64,000 nt of DNA from CAXBNB01 sp040222275. Lineage in GTDB: Bacteria; Bacteroidota; Bacteroidia; Cytophagales; Cyclobacteriaceae. The stretch lies in NCBI GenBank assembly GCA_040222275.1, contig JAVKDJ010000036.1, positions 68,174 to 132,173 of the forward strand, in the 5' to 3' direction. Numbering within the stretch: position 1 is the first letter of the stretch; the number at the start of each line of letters is the position of its first letter. A program made the translations under genes and the position numbers. A model generated the notes under the pieces. It was not told the origin of the DNA. It saw only the letters and a program-made list of their open reading frames with translations, and ran no database searches. Positions 51,665-62,000 of the stretch are shown here, piece after piece.

Positions 51665-52858
51665 ATGACAAAAAAAATTTCCGATTTCATTGAAGTAAAG
51701 AACCCAAGGGTATCCGGTCGTTATTCAAAACAAAAAGTAGCTATTGGCACTTTTGTAGAGGACTATATGGCCGAAAAAATCGACATCAATACAGGCTTGC
51801 TCGAAATTTTGAGCCATAGAGGCGAAATCTTCACTTATGATTACACGGCCCATCACTATTACTTTTTCTTGTCCAGAATGATCCCGGAAGTGGTACTACA
51901 TTCCAAAAAACAGGACGAAAGGATAATAAAAAGCCATTATGACAACAAAAACGACCTGTTCAATTGGTTTTTAGGATCCAAAATGATCTACACCAGTTGC
52001 TACTTCAAAAATGAGGAAGAAACGTTGGAAGAGGCGCAGGAAAACAAGATGAACCTGATTGCACAAAAGATGCAGTTGAAAGCCGGGGAAAGGTTGTTGG
52101 ATATCGGTTGTGGATGGGGAACGCTGGTAGCCCACCAGGCCAAGCACTACGGTGTGGATGCTACCGGGGTAACGATAGCCCAGGCAGGGGCAGATTGGGC
52201 CAACAGGCAAATCCAGGAGTATGGAGTAGAAGACCGTGCCCGCATTTTAGTGAAAGACTACAGGGATATTCCGAGGGACAAGAAATTCAACAAAATCAGC
52301 TGTCTGGAAATGGCCGAGCACGTGGGCATCAAATACTTCAAGAAATTTATGCAACAATGCTACGACATGCTCGAAGATGATGGCATCTTTTACCTGCAAA
52401 TCGCAGGCTTGCGCGAAAGGGACCATTTGTTTAGCTGGCCCGACAGGGAAGATTTGGTTTGGGGCTTGTTTATGAACGAATATATATTTTCAGGGGCAGA
52501 TGCCAGTATGCCACTCAACTGGGACCTGAGAAGGATAGAAAAAGTGGGCTTTGAAGTACACTCGGTAGAAAACATCGGAAACCACTACCACATCACCATC
52601 AAAAAATGGCACGAGAACTGGCTTGGAAACAAAGAAAAAGTGCTGGAAAAATATGGTGAAAGGACTTTCCGAATGTACGAGATTTTTCTCGCCTGGTCTG
52701 TGCTCATAACGAAGCACGGCGGGTCATCGGCCTACCAGATCGTTTGTCACAAAAACAAGGATGATTTTGATAGGCTCAAATTCATTGGGGCTACCAACCT
52801 TGGAGAGCAAGATGGATTCAAAAAAACCAGGGAACTGGAATTGGACAGCATCAGCTAA
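51665..52858 (+). CDS. Cyclopropane-fatty-acyl-phospholipid synthase-like methyltransferase
   Basis: A 397-residue class I SAM methyltransferase of the Cfa/mycolic acid family. The SAM loop LLDIGCGWGTLV is at 144-155, preceded by the family pattern SHYDNKNDLFNWFLGSKMIYTSCYFKN. The C-terminal NHYHITIKKWHENW is also typical. Cfa enzymes methylenate unsaturated acyl chains of membrane lipids; relatives act on sphingolipids, which many Bacteroidota contain. Substrate is unresolved. Cytoplasmic, membrane-associated. Confidence 0.9.
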   Translation: MTKKISDFIEVKNPRVSGRYSKQKVAIGTFVEDYMAEKIDINTGLLEILSHRGEIFTYDYTAHHYYFFLSRMIPEVVLHSKKQDERIIKSHYDNKNDLFNWFLGSKMIYTSCYFKNEEETLEEAQENKMNLIAQKMQLKAGERLLDIGCGWGTLVAHQAKHYGVDATGVTIAQAGADWANRQIQEYGVEDRARILVKDYRDIPRDKKFNKISCLEMAEHVGIKYFKKFMQQCYDMLEDDGIFYLQIAGLRERDHLFSWPDREDLVWGLFMNEYIFSGADASMPLNWDLRRIEKVGFEVHSVENIGNHYHITIKKWHENWLGNKEKVLEKYGERTFRMYEIFLAWSVLITKHGGSSAYQIVCHKNKDDFDRLKFIGATNLGEQDGFKKTRELELDSIS

Positions 52859-53044
52859 TACTGCCGCTTTTATATAAAGCCAAAAATGGCCGAACGATGT
52901 GGGGAGGATTGCATGCTCCGGTTTCCTTTACAAAAGGACACGTCTTTCGGTCATTTTTTATACCCAAAAATGAGCGTCCGGAAAAATATCACAAATTTGA
53001 CCGAACCTTCCCGGCCACTAATAGTATTGCTCACACCAGAAGAC

Positions 53045-53081
53045 AAAAAAGTCCTGGCCTACACGAGACCAGGACTAACTA
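53045..53081 (-). terminator. Terminator of the small secreted protein gene
   Basis: On the minus strand AGTCCTGG..CCAGGACT forms a stem over a short loop, followed by TTTTTT. It lies about 25 bases after the gene's stop. Confidence 0.8.
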
Positions 53082-53104
53082 AAACTATTCAACTATACAA
53101 ATTA

Positions 53105-53449
53105 CTATTTTACTTCTATGGTCCTCTTCATCAAATAGATATCATTTGACACTTCAAAAGAATAGGTTCCGGCAGGTAGCTGCGACAGGTCAAACCTTTT
53201 GGCCACTGCAGTTTTGTTCAAAACTTTTTCTTCGTGCACCCTTACACCATAGGTGTCATATATATTTATTCGAACCTGTTCTTCTTCCATTTTGTGGAAT
53301 TTCACTGTTACCATTTGTCCTTCAACTGGTGTCACCTCCACATCGAGATATGCACTATTGAGGGAATTTTTTTCTCCTTCAGCCAATGTCAAGCCTGAGA
53401 TCAAAAGTAATCCTACCATCAATCCCGTTTTTACAAATGTTGTTTTCAT
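53105..53449 (-). CDS. Small secreted protein with secretion-tail-like beta domain
   Basis: A 114-residue protein with a signal peptide (GLLLISGLTLAEG). The rest resembles a short immunoglobulin-like or T9SS-tail domain: VRINIYDTYGVRVHEEKVLNK and LPAGTYSFEVSNDIYLMKRTIEVK, close to DUF3244 or Por-secretion-tail folds. Like the 22939 gene it is little more than this domain. Monocistronic with its own terminator. Function unknown. Confidence 0.75.
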   Translation of the reverse strand: MKTTFVKTGLMVGLLLISGLTLAEGEKNSLNSAYLDVEVTPVEGQMVTVKFHKMEEEQVRINIYDTYGVRVHEEKVLNKTAVAKRFDLSQLPAGTYSFEVSNDIYLMKRTIEVK

Positions 53450-53756
53450 GTCTTTTATTTTTGGTTTTGTTAAGTATTACATGACAAGGTTAGGCAATAG
53501 CAGCCGTGGAATAAACCGAAAATCGGTGACGTGAAGATTTTAGGAGGTGGGATTAAGAATTTTAAGGTTGACCTGAAATTGGCTTTTTGCGCCATTTCAA
53601 GCCTTAATAATAGGGTCATAGACCCTTAAAACGTACATAATATTCAAGCACCCATCAAGTGTGGGCATTCCTTGTGCCACCTGCAATGGGTATGGAGGAC
53701 ACTGGGTCAAAGCTGGCCAGGCAAGCATTCCACCTATTCCACTCCCGAATAATTCA

Positions 53757-53804
53757 GGTTCATTCGATAATATTGCAAATTGACATCCCGATTGGATTTC
53801 TTTG
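53757..53804 (+). promoter_or_regulatory. lytS promoter with LytTR-type site
   Basis: GGTTCATTC at 53757-53765 is the same word found as a repeat before tolC. TTTCTTTG (53797-53804), one base from the -7 consensus, starts 31 bp later, exactly as at tolC. A second half-site 21 bp upstream (53736-53744) matches only 5 of 9 bases. The preceding gap from 53450 is otherwise empty. Confidence 0.55.
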
Positions 53805-53826
53805 CCAGGATGAAGAAACACTTCGT

Positions 53827-54867
53827 ATGAAAATCAATAAAAAGATTGTACTGTATTTTGGCCTTGGGGGCATCCTTCCTGTCATATATTTTGTGGGCGA
53901 AGGGCTCTATGAAGGAAAAGACGACCCTACAAGCCTGGTTTTCTACACAGATATCCTGATCGATTTGGTTTTGTCCTATGGCATGACCACCTCTATTTCT
54001 TTGGTCGTCTTGTTGTGCCTGGAAAAGGTGAACCAGATCTTCCCCTGGGAGAAAAATATATGGGTGCGGTTTGCCGCTGATATTACCATCACCCCGATAG
54101 TAGCTGCAATTTCCGTGTATCCCCTGGCTGTGATCACTTTTTATATTTACCACGATGATGCATTCAATGCGCACATCCTTAAAAACGTCATCATTGCCAT
54201 AGTGCTCGACTTGCTACTGGTAGCCGTGTATGAGGGTACTTATTTTTTCAAACAGTGGAAGCAATCGTTGTTGAAATCAGAACGGTTGGAAAAAGAAAAC
54301 ATCTCATCTCGTTTTGAGGCCCTTAAAAACCAAATCAACCCACATTTCCTATTCAACTCCCTGAACACCCTGTCTTCCCTGGTGCATGAGAGTGCTGAGA
54401 AATCAGAAGCCTTCATTGATGAATTTGCCAAAATTTACAGATACGTCCTGGAAAATCAGGAAAGTATAGCCGTAAGCCTGAAAAAAGAGCTGGCCTTTGT
54501 AGAGTCTTTTATGTATTTGCAGAAAATCCGGTTTGGGGAAAGCCTGGATACTGAGGTCGCTATTGATGCATCGAAACTTGAAAAACTTGTTCCAACATTG
54601 TCGCTGCAATTGCTCATTGAAAATGCCATCAAACACAATATGGTGACCAGATCAGCCCCACTGAAAATAAAAATCCATACCGATGGTGGTTTTCTGATCG
54701 TAGAAAACAACCTGCAAATGAGGAAGCAGGTCAATAATTCTACAGCAATCGGACTGAAAAACCTAAGGGAAAGGTACAAGCTCATTACCAGGCTAAAACC
54801 GGAGTTTATTGTCACGGACAATTCCTATATTGCAAAAATCCCACTCATAGACAAGGATGAACTGTAA
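53827..54867 (+). CDS. LytS-type sensor histidine kinase
   Basis: 346 residues from the ATG at 53827 (MKINKKIVLYF); longer frames run through the promoter. Four membrane helices (about 8-140), then a His_kinase domain with NQINPHFLFNSLN (His173) and a HATPase region (LLIENAIKHN, GLKNLRERY). LytS kinases sense membrane or cell-wall state. The LytTR regulator starts three bases after its stop. Confidence 0.93.
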   Translation: MKINKKIVLYFGLGGILPVIYFVGEGLYEGKDDPTSLVFYTDILIDLVLSYGMTTSISLVVLLCLEKVNQIFPWEKNIWVRFAADITITPIVAAISVYPLAVITFYIYHDDAFNAHILKNVIIAIVLDLLLVAVYEGTYFFKQWKQSLLKSERLEKENISSRFEALKNQINPHFLFNSLNTLSSLVHESAEKSEAFIDEFAKIYRYVLENQESIAVSLKKELAFVESFMYLQKIRFGESLDTEVAIDASKLEKLVPTLSLQLLIENAIKHNMVTRSAPLKIKIHTDGGFLIVENNLQMRKQVNNSTAIGLKNLRERYKLITRLKPEFIVTDNSYIAKIPLIDKDEL

Positions 54868-54870
54868 GGT

Positions 54871-55623
54871 ATGACAAGAGTCCTGATCATAGAAGATGAA
54901 TTTTATGCTGCCCAAAAACTAATCAGGCAGCTTAAAAACATAGACCCGGAAATCGAAATCCTGGACACGCTGGATTCTGTGACAGAATCGGTAAAATGGC
55001 TCAGGCAGCACACTGCCGACCTCATTTTTCTGGACATCCACCTTGGCGATGGACAGAGTTTCAAGATTTTCGAGAAAATACAAACTAAAACCCCCATCAT
55101 CTTCACTACCGCTTACGACCAATATGCGATCAGGGCCTTTAAATTGAACAGTATCGACTATTTGCTCAAACCTGTGAACAAAAAAGAACTTCAGGATGCA
55201 CTGACCAAATACCACGATCAGAAAGTATTGGAATTTGATTACAAATCCTTGCTTGCCACCTTTCAAAATGGCAGCTCCAGCCATTATCAAAAACGGTTTA
55301 TGGTGTTTTACGGAGATAGGGCCAAGTCCATACCTGTAGAGGATATTGCCTACTTTTTTGCTGAGGGCAAGTATGCCTATCTTGTATCGCGCGGAGGCAA
55401 GGAATTTATTGTGGACCATACGCTGGAAAAACTAGAAGGCCTGCTCTCCCCGGAAGTATTCTTCCGCATCAACAGGCAGTTCATCATCAGCATTGACAGC
55501 ATCAGCGATATGATAGCGTACACCAAAGGCAGGTTGAAGATAGAGCTGGACCCACCAGGCAAAAAGGAAGCAATAGTGAGCATTGAGAAGGCTTCTGACT
55601 TCAAAAAATGGTTGAATAAATAA
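54871..55623 (+). CDS. LytTR family response regulator
   Basis: 250 residues: receiver domain with Asp55 (LIFLDIHLGDG) and Lys in LLKPVNK, then a LytTR DNA-binding domain (about 140-250; YFFAEGKYAYLVSRGG, FFRINRQFIIS). LytTR proteins bind direct repeats of about 9 bp with a 21-bp period. Such a repeat precedes tolC about 800 bp downstream, and a single copy precedes the kinase gene, so autoregulation and control of the efflux operon are likely. Confidence 0.94.
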   Translation: MTRVLIIEDEFYAAQKLIRQLKNIDPEIEILDTLDSVTESVKWLRQHTADLIFLDIHLGDGQSFKIFEKIQTKTPIIFTTAYDQYAIRAFKLNSIDYLLKPVNKKELQDALTKYHDQKVLEFDYKSLLATFQNGSSSHYQKRFMVFYGDRAKSIPVEDIAYFFAEGKYAYLVSRGGKEFIVDHTLEKLEGLLSPEVFFRINRQFIISIDSISDMIAYTKGRLKIELDPPGKKEAIVSIEKASDFKKWLNK

Positions 55624-55663
55624 GGTATCGTTAGTTCGGTGAATAAAACGAACGTCATGCCAG

Positions 55664-55732
55664 AAAAATATGCCTTAATTTTCTCAAAAGGCATATTTTA
55701 TCAGGCCTGCCTCGCCGGACAGGCGGGCATCT
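55664..55732. terminator. Bidirectional terminator plus GC-rich hairpin
   Basis: AAAAATATGCCTT/AAGGCATATTTT (55664-55699) is a long stem with A and T tails. It is followed at 55706-55729 by a GC-rich hairpin CCTGCCTCGCCGGACAGGCG of the same family as those near 15712 and 15783. Confidence 0.75.
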
Positions 55733-55883
55733 GAAAATGAGATTACGGATATTTTTATCCTTTTTAAAATTTAAGGATAAAAATTCCGAAATTACGATTG
55801 TAATTTGCTGATTGTAAACACGTTAAACCCAGATTTTACGTTAAGATAAACACCATCCGAGTTTACTCCAAAGGTCAATCGCT

Positions 55884-56363
55884 TCATTCTGTGAGATCAA
55901 CCACCTGGGTATCCAGGTATTGGGCTAATGGCCCAAGTGCTTTTATCAGGGCTTCCTTATTCTTCATACTTTTGAGGTGGATTTTGTGCTGCTCCCCAAA
56001 TTTCAGGTAGGCATTGTACTCCACATGATGGAAATTCGATGAATAGCTGGTGTGGGCAGTGTACATCCGCTGGCTGACATTTTTCGAATTGATGAAAATT
56101 TTCTCTACACCATCATAATTCTTTCGAGCACCCTTTTTCAAGAAAAGAAAGGAGTTGTATTCCCTGTATTTTTTTTCCTGTTTGTCGAATTCAATACCTG
56201 CATAGCCGGTAAGCATAGCTCCTCCTACTGCCACCAATATGACAGCAAGTATGATTGAGGACAGCAATGCAGCCATACCAACCACCACCAGCACCCCACC
56301 CACAAACCGGAAATGAAGTGGAAAAAGTTTATCTGCTTTCAGGTCATAAGGTGTATTTGCCAT
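55884..56363 (-). CDS. Small membrane protein of unknown function
   Basis: 159 residues from the ATG at 56363 (MANTPYDLKADKLFPL). Two adjacent helices (about 22-58) and a soluble C-terminal domain (FLKKGARKNYDGVEKIFINS), likely PH-like, after the pair. No family recognised. Divergent from the tolC operon, sharing its upstream region; whether the LytTR site also acts on it is unknown. Confidence 0.7.
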   Translation of the reverse strand: MANTPYDLKADKLFPLHFRFVGGVLVVVGMAALLSSIILAVILVAVGGAMLTGYAGIEFDKQEKKYREYNSFLFLKKGARKNYDGVEKIFINSKNVSQRMYTAHTSYSSNFHHVEYNAYLKFGEQHKIHLKSMKNKEALIKALGPLAQYLDTQVVDLTE

Positions 56364-56437
56364 ATTCAAGGGGGTTCGAAAAACCTAAAATAATCAATTA
56401 CCTATTAATTGGCCTTTCTTTCACTCCAAACATGACT

Positions 56438-56506
56438 GGTTCATTCCCAATAAATTCCGGTTCATTCCTTTATCATTCTAAAACATACCCTAATGCAGTT
56501 GATTTG
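56438..56506 (+). promoter_or_regulatory. tolC operon promoter with 21-bp-period direct repeat
   Basis: GGTTCATTCC occurs at 56438-56447 and 56459-56468, a period of 21 bp, the layout expected for a LytTR dimer. The core GTTCAT fits the GTTNAT-like LytTR consensus. TTGATTTG (56499-56506), one base from TAnnTTTG, begins 31 bp after the second copy and lies 33 bp before the tolC ATG. Confidence 0.7.
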
Positions 56507-56539
56507 CCGTGTTGTCAATCATTAGCAAACCAATAAACC

Positions 56540-57889
56540 ATGCAGCAATTTACATTTATAGCCCTCCTTTCCCTGCTTCACATTTTCGGCCTCCAGGCCC
56601 AGGATGTTTTAGACCAGTACATCCGGGAGGGGGTAAACAACAACTCTGGATTAAAGCAAGCCTCTCTCGAATTTGAATCGTCGCTGGAGCAGTTGAATGA
56701 AGCCAGGGGAGGCCTGCTACCGAGTATTGATTTTAGCTCCAGATACACCAAAGCACATGGTGGGCGTAGCTTTGTGGTGCCCATCGGCGACCTGATGAAC
56801 CCGGTCTATTCCACGCTGAACAGCCTTACCGGTGAAGACAGGTTTAGCCAAATAGAAAACAGTACGCTCAATTTCAACCGAACCACTGACATAGACAATA
56901 AAATAACGCTCACGCAACCGATTTTTGATAAACGTCTGATCCTGGCCAGGGCTATCGCTGAAGATCAGTCCAAAATAAAACACATGGATGTAGCCATTAG
57001 GAAAAGGGCGTTGGTTGCTGAAATCAAGAAAGCCTACTTCAACTACCTGAAAAGTGAAAAATTGATGGACCTATTCACATCTACCCGAAAACTGGTAGAA
57101 GAAAACCTGCGATCGGGCCAGGCGCTCTACAACAACGACAAAGTGACCGTAGATGTAGTACTCAAAGCGAAAACTGAAATCGGGAAGCTTGACCTTCAAA
57201 TTGCGGAAGCTGAAAAAATGCGAAACAATTCGCGGGCATATTTCAATTACCTCCTCAATCGGTCACTTGAAAGTGTGATCGCTGTGGAAGAGGTAAATTC
57301 CACGCCTGCCCTTCCATCCGGTATATCTCCCACATCCACGCAAAGGGAGGAATTTTCACAGATAGACATGGGCTTGAAAGCCAATGATTCTGAAAGAAAA
57401 CTGCATGAATCTATTACGCTACCCAACCTGTATGCCGTGGTTGACTATGGATTTCAGGGTTCTGAATACGAATTCAATAACCGCTCCGACTATGTGCTGG
57501 CTTCTGTGGTACTTTCCTGGAACCTGTTTTCTGGTTTTCAGAACAAGGCCCGCATACAACAGACTGCCATCAATAGCCGGATATTGGAATCCAGGGAACA
57601 GGAACTGGCCAAAAGTATAGAATTGGAGGCCATTCAGTCTTTTTACGACCTGAAAGAAAAGAAACAAAACTTTGAAACAACGAGCACCATTGTGGAAGAA
57701 GCCGCTACCACTTACCAGCTGGTGAACAAGAAATATCAGGAAGGTATGTCCAGCCAATTGGAGCTCATTGATGCCAGGACAAACCTAACCAATGCCAAAA
57801 TTCAACAAATAATTTCGAAATACGATACATGGATAAGTTTTGCTGCCTACGAGCGCACCATAGCGAGCTATCCTATCGAAAGCCTATAA
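56540..57889 (+). CDS. TolC family outer-membrane efflux protein
   Basis: 449 residues with a signal peptide (ending LQAQ) and two long helical repeats characteristic of OEP proteins (ARGGLLPSIDFSSRYTKA, then the QELAKSIELEAIQSFYDLK and YQLVNKKYQEGMSSQLELIDA coils). Forms the outer-membrane channel of the RND pump encoded downstream. First gene of a four-gene operon. Confidence 0.93.
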   Translation: MQQFTFIALLSLLHIFGLQAQDVLDQYIREGVNNNSGLKQASLEFESSLEQLNEARGGLLPSIDFSSRYTKAHGGRSFVVPIGDLMNPVYSTLNSLTGEDRFSQIENSTLNFNRTTDIDNKITLTQPIFDKRLILARAIAEDQSKIKHMDVAIRKRALVAEIKKAYFNYLKSEKLMDLFTSTRKLVEENLRSGQALYNNDKVTVDVVLKAKTEIGKLDLQIAEAEKMRNNSRAYFNYLLNRSLESVIAVEEVNSTPALPSGISPTSTQREEFSQIDMGLKANDSERKLHESITLPNLYAVVDYGFQGSEYEFNNRSDYVLASVVLSWNLFSGFQNKARIQQTAINSRILESREQELAKSIELEAIQSFYDLKEKKQNFETTSTIVEEAATTYQLVNKKYQEGMSSQLELIDARTNLTNAKIQQIISKYDTWISFAAYERTIASYPIESL

Positions 57890-57901
57890 ATACAACCAAA
57901 T

Positions 57902-58969
57902 ATGAAAACCAGAAAAGTCGCACTGATCATAGGAATATTGATAGCCCTCTCTATCCTTGTTTTTTCCTGTCGGGACAAGAAAACTACAACGAACACCAAT
58001 GCAACAATGGATTCCAGGCCTATACCTGTGAAAGTGGTACAAGTGGAAGAAAAACTTACAGCAGTACCCATACATACGGCGGGCATGGTTTACTCCCAGC
58101 AGGAATCATCGCTGGGTTTTAAAACGGGTGGGATCATCAAAACTGTATTTGTTGGCAATGGCGAACGGGTAAGGGAAGGCCAGTTGCTTGCCCAGCTCGA
58201 CCTATCTGAGGTCAGGGGCTCCCATCAAAAGGCCGAGGTTGGCTTTGAAAAGGCCAAAAGGGACCTAAAACGTATCGAAAACCTATACAAAGAGCAAGTG
58301 GTGACCCTGGAGGCCCTCGAAAACTCCAGAACGGCATTTAGTGTGGCTTCATCCGACCTGGATATTGCGGCATTCAACCTTCGGCACTCCACCATTAAGG
58401 CCCCTTCGGATGGGTTGATCCTCCGCAAACTGAAAGAACCGGGTGAGTTGACCAATGCCGGCACACCTATTTTCGAATTTGCCGGCACCAGGCAAAATTG
58501 GATCATCAAATGCGGGCTTGTTGACACAGAGGTGGTAAAAATAAACCTGGGGGACACGGCCAATGTTTTTTTTGATGCTTTTCCCAACCAAAGCTTCAAA
58601 GGAACGCTAACGAAAATTTCCAACGCTCCCGACCGCCACCAAGGCACCTACGAAATTGAAGTGGAATTGGTCAAAACGCCGGAAAGGTTAAAGAAAGGCT
58701 TCATTGCTAAAATTGACCTGATTCCTTCGGAAAAACTGCTGTACAAAATACTGCCGATAGAATCGCTGGCTGAAGCAAACCAAAATGACGGGACAATTTA
58801 TAAGCTGGAAGCTAACCAGGCGAAGAAGGTAAAAGTAAAAATAGAGACCATTATGAATGACAAGGTACTCGTGTTTGGCGATATCGAATCTAACGATAGG
58901 ATCATAGCCGATGGGCTGACAGATATTGGCGAAAACAGTACTGTTGAAATATTTGGCGAACCCAAATAA
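57902..58969 (+). CDS. RND efflux periplasmic adaptor (MFP) lipoprotein
   Basis: 355-residue membrane-fusion protein. Lipobox at Cys23 (LVFSC). Lipoyl-like halves GFKTGGIIKTVFVGNGERVREGQLLAQLD and HSTIKAPSDGLILRKLKEPGE, alpha hairpin between them, then beta-barrel domain (VNLGDTANVFFDAFPNQSFKG). Links the pump to TolC. Starts 12 bases after tolC. Confidence 0.93.
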   Translation: MKTRKVALIIGILIALSILVFSCRDKKTTTNTNATMDSRPIPVKVVQVEEKLTAVPIHTAGMVYSQQESSLGFKTGGIIKTVFVGNGERVREGQLLAQLDLSEVRGSHQKAEVGFEKAKRDLKRIENLYKEQVVTLEALENSRTAFSVASSDLDIAAFNLRHSTIKAPSDGLILRKLKEPGELTNAGTPIFEFAGTRQNWIIKCGLVDTEVVKINLGDTANVFFDAFPNQSFKGTLTKISNAPDRHQGTYEIEVELVKTPERLKKGFIAKIDLIPSEKLLYKILPIESLAEANQNDGTIYKLEANQAKKVKVKIETIMNDKVLVFGDIESNDRIIADGLTDIGENSTVEIFGEPK

Positions 58970-59020
58970 GACTGACAAGCATATCCACATTCATAAAACC
59001 TTTAGATATAATCTACCAAA

Positions 59021-62000
59021 ATGAAACTTCCGGAATTAGCCATAAAAAACCATCAGTTTACCATTGTTATAGTCATTTTGCTTGTCCTCATTGGTGTGGT
59101 CACCTTCATTACCATGCCCAGGTCTGAAGACCCTCAGAATGATATGGCCGGCACAGCCATCAATGTCATTTACCCTGGTGCAAGCCCGGAGGATTTGGAA
59201 CAACTGGTAGTTGATCCGATCGAAGAAGAACTGAACGAACTCGAAGACATTAAAAAAATAGAATCCCATGCTTATGATGGTGCCGCCTTTATCACCATAG
59301 AGTTTGTGGCTGGCTCAGATCCCGAGGACAAATACAGGAAGGTGCTGGAGAAAATGAACAATGTAGAACCAGAGCTACCGAAAGAGATCAAGAGTGTGGA
59401 AAAAAGGAAATTTTCCGTAATGGATGTCAGCATTATGCAACTGGCGCTGGTTTCCGATTCCACAAGTTATGAGCAATTGGAAGACCATGCCGAACGGCTA
59501 AAGAAAAAGATAGAAAAATCCTATGGGATCAGAAAGGTAAACATACTGGCCGTACCAGAGCGGGAAGTGAGAATAGTGACGGACTTTGAGCGTATGGCCA
59601 ATTTGAATATATCTTATAACCAGCTCGCGCATGCTATCCAATCAGCCAATGCCAACATTCCCGGTGGCACCATAGACGTAGGAAGTAGAAAATTTAGCGT
59701 GAAGACCAGCGGAAGCTATGAAAACCTGGACGAAATAAGAAACACCATTGTATCGGCCTCATCTGTCAGCCTGGTAAAAGTAAATGATGTGGCCAAAGTG
59801 GAATTTGCTGACGAACAGGACAACTATATCGCCCGATACAATGGATCTACAGCTATATTTATCAATGTGCTCCAGAAAAAGAACACCAACATTTACGAAA
59901 TCGACAACCTGCTTCAACCGAAAATCAGTTCCTTCGAAAATTCACTTCCCGAAGGCATCAGGCTTGAAACAGTGCTCAACCAAGCCAATACCGTAAGGGC
60001 CAGGATTGGGGATTTCTTTATCAACTTTTCACAGGGCATTCTATTGGTGGGCCTGTTCATCCTCATTGCAGTGGGCATCAGGGCATCTATGGTGGTGATG
60101 ATAGCCATTCCGGTATCGGTTCTCATAGGCCTGACACTGCTCGATTTGTCTGGCTATGGCATGCAACAAATGTCGATAGCCGGTTTGATCATTGCCCTTG
60201 GACTACTTGTGGACAACAGCATAGCCGTGGTAGAAAATATCCAACGCTATCTGGAAAAGGGCCACAGCAAAATTGATGCAGCCATCAATGGCACCAAAGA
60301 AATCGGATGGGCACTGGTGAGCGCCACTGCTACTACTGTATTGGCCTTTGTGCCCATGGCTTCCATTGGCGGGCCTACCGGGGATTTCATCAGAAGCCTG
60401 GCCATTGTGGTGATCTACACCCTGGTTGCGTCCCTGGTCATTGCCCTGACTTTTGCACCCTATTTTTCGAGTGTATTGTTGAAATTCAAAGAGAAAAAAA
60501 ACAAAGAGACCATTTCCGGGAAAATAATCAACAACTACTATGTTAAAATCCTTAAAGCGAGCCTGGACAAACCCAGGCTCACCATAGCGATGGTAGCCCT
60601 GGTTTTTGTTGGTTCCTTGTCACTCTTCGGCTTGATTGGGGTAAGCTTTTTTCCAAAAGCCGAGAAGGCACAACTACTGATAAATGTGAATACTCCGGAA
60701 GGATCGAATTTTACCAAAACCAATGAGGCTGTTAAATATGTCGAAAATGTGCTTGAAGAATACGAGGAGGTAGTCAAGGTGGCCTCCAATATTGGCAAGA
60801 GCAATCCAAGGGTCTATTACAATATTTTTTCAAGCAGTTTTTCCGTCACACATGGTCAGTTGTTTGTCACACTAAAAGGGTACGAATCCGAAGCAATGAT
60901 CAACCTGGTAGATGAGTTGAGGAATAGGTTTGACAGTTACCCATCGGCCAGCATCGAGGTAAAAGAATTTATACAGGGGCCTCCCGTAGAAGCCCCCATT
61001 GCCATCAAAATAATGGGTGACGACCTGGATGTAATCAGGGAAATATCAAAAGATGTAGAAAATATTATGAACGAAACCACCGGGGTGATCAACGTAGAAA
61101 ACATCCTCACTTCTTCCAAGACCAGCCTCAAACTGGATGTTGACTACCAACGGGCGGGAATGTTTGGCGTGGGCATCAGTGATGTTGACCTGGCTGTCCG
61201 TACCCATATTTCCGGGACACAAATCGGTGAATTCAGGAACAATAAAGGTGAAACTTTCAATCTGAAAATAAGGATGCCCTTTGATAAAAACCCCGGTTAT
61301 GAAGAACTGGAACGGGTATATGTGAACAATCACCAGGGTACACCCATCCCACTGAGGCAGGTAGCTGATATACGCTTTGAACAGAGCATGAAAAAAATAA
61401 GCCATTACAACCTGGACAGGCAAAACACCATCACTGCCGATGTGGTGGATATAGGCCAGGCAGCCCCCCTCACTGAAAAAATAATTGCAAAATTGAACAA
61501 CTATGACCTTCCCGAGGGATATTCGTTTTATGCTGGCGGACAGCTGGAAGAACAGCAGGAATCTTTCGGCGATATGGGCAAGGTATTGCTGGTGTCACTT
61601 ATCGGCATATTTGCTGTGCTAGTACTACAGTTCAGGTCTTTTACCCAACCCCTGATCATTTATTCTGCCATACCACTGGCTGTTACAGGGGCTTTCCTGG
61701 CACTATTTATCACCGGTCATTCGTTTAGTTTTATGGCTTTTGTGGGGCTTACCAGTTTGATAGGTATTGTAGTGAACGACTCTATCATCCTGGTGGATTA
61801 TGCCAATCAGGTGAGGGCTGCCGGAAGTGGGTTTATCGATGCGATAGTGGAAGCCGGCAAAACGAGGTTTGTGCCCATTATCCTCACCACTGTGACAACC
61901 ATAGCAGGCCTGTTGCCATTGACACTGAGGGGTGGCGACATGTGGGCTCCTATGGGCTGGGCAATCATTGGCGGCTTGTTGTCTTCTACTGTTTTGTGCC

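Noticed and set aside
51363..51668. 101-codon ORF before the cfa-like gene
   Set aside because: No family pattern, overlaps the next start codon, and lies in a probable leader.
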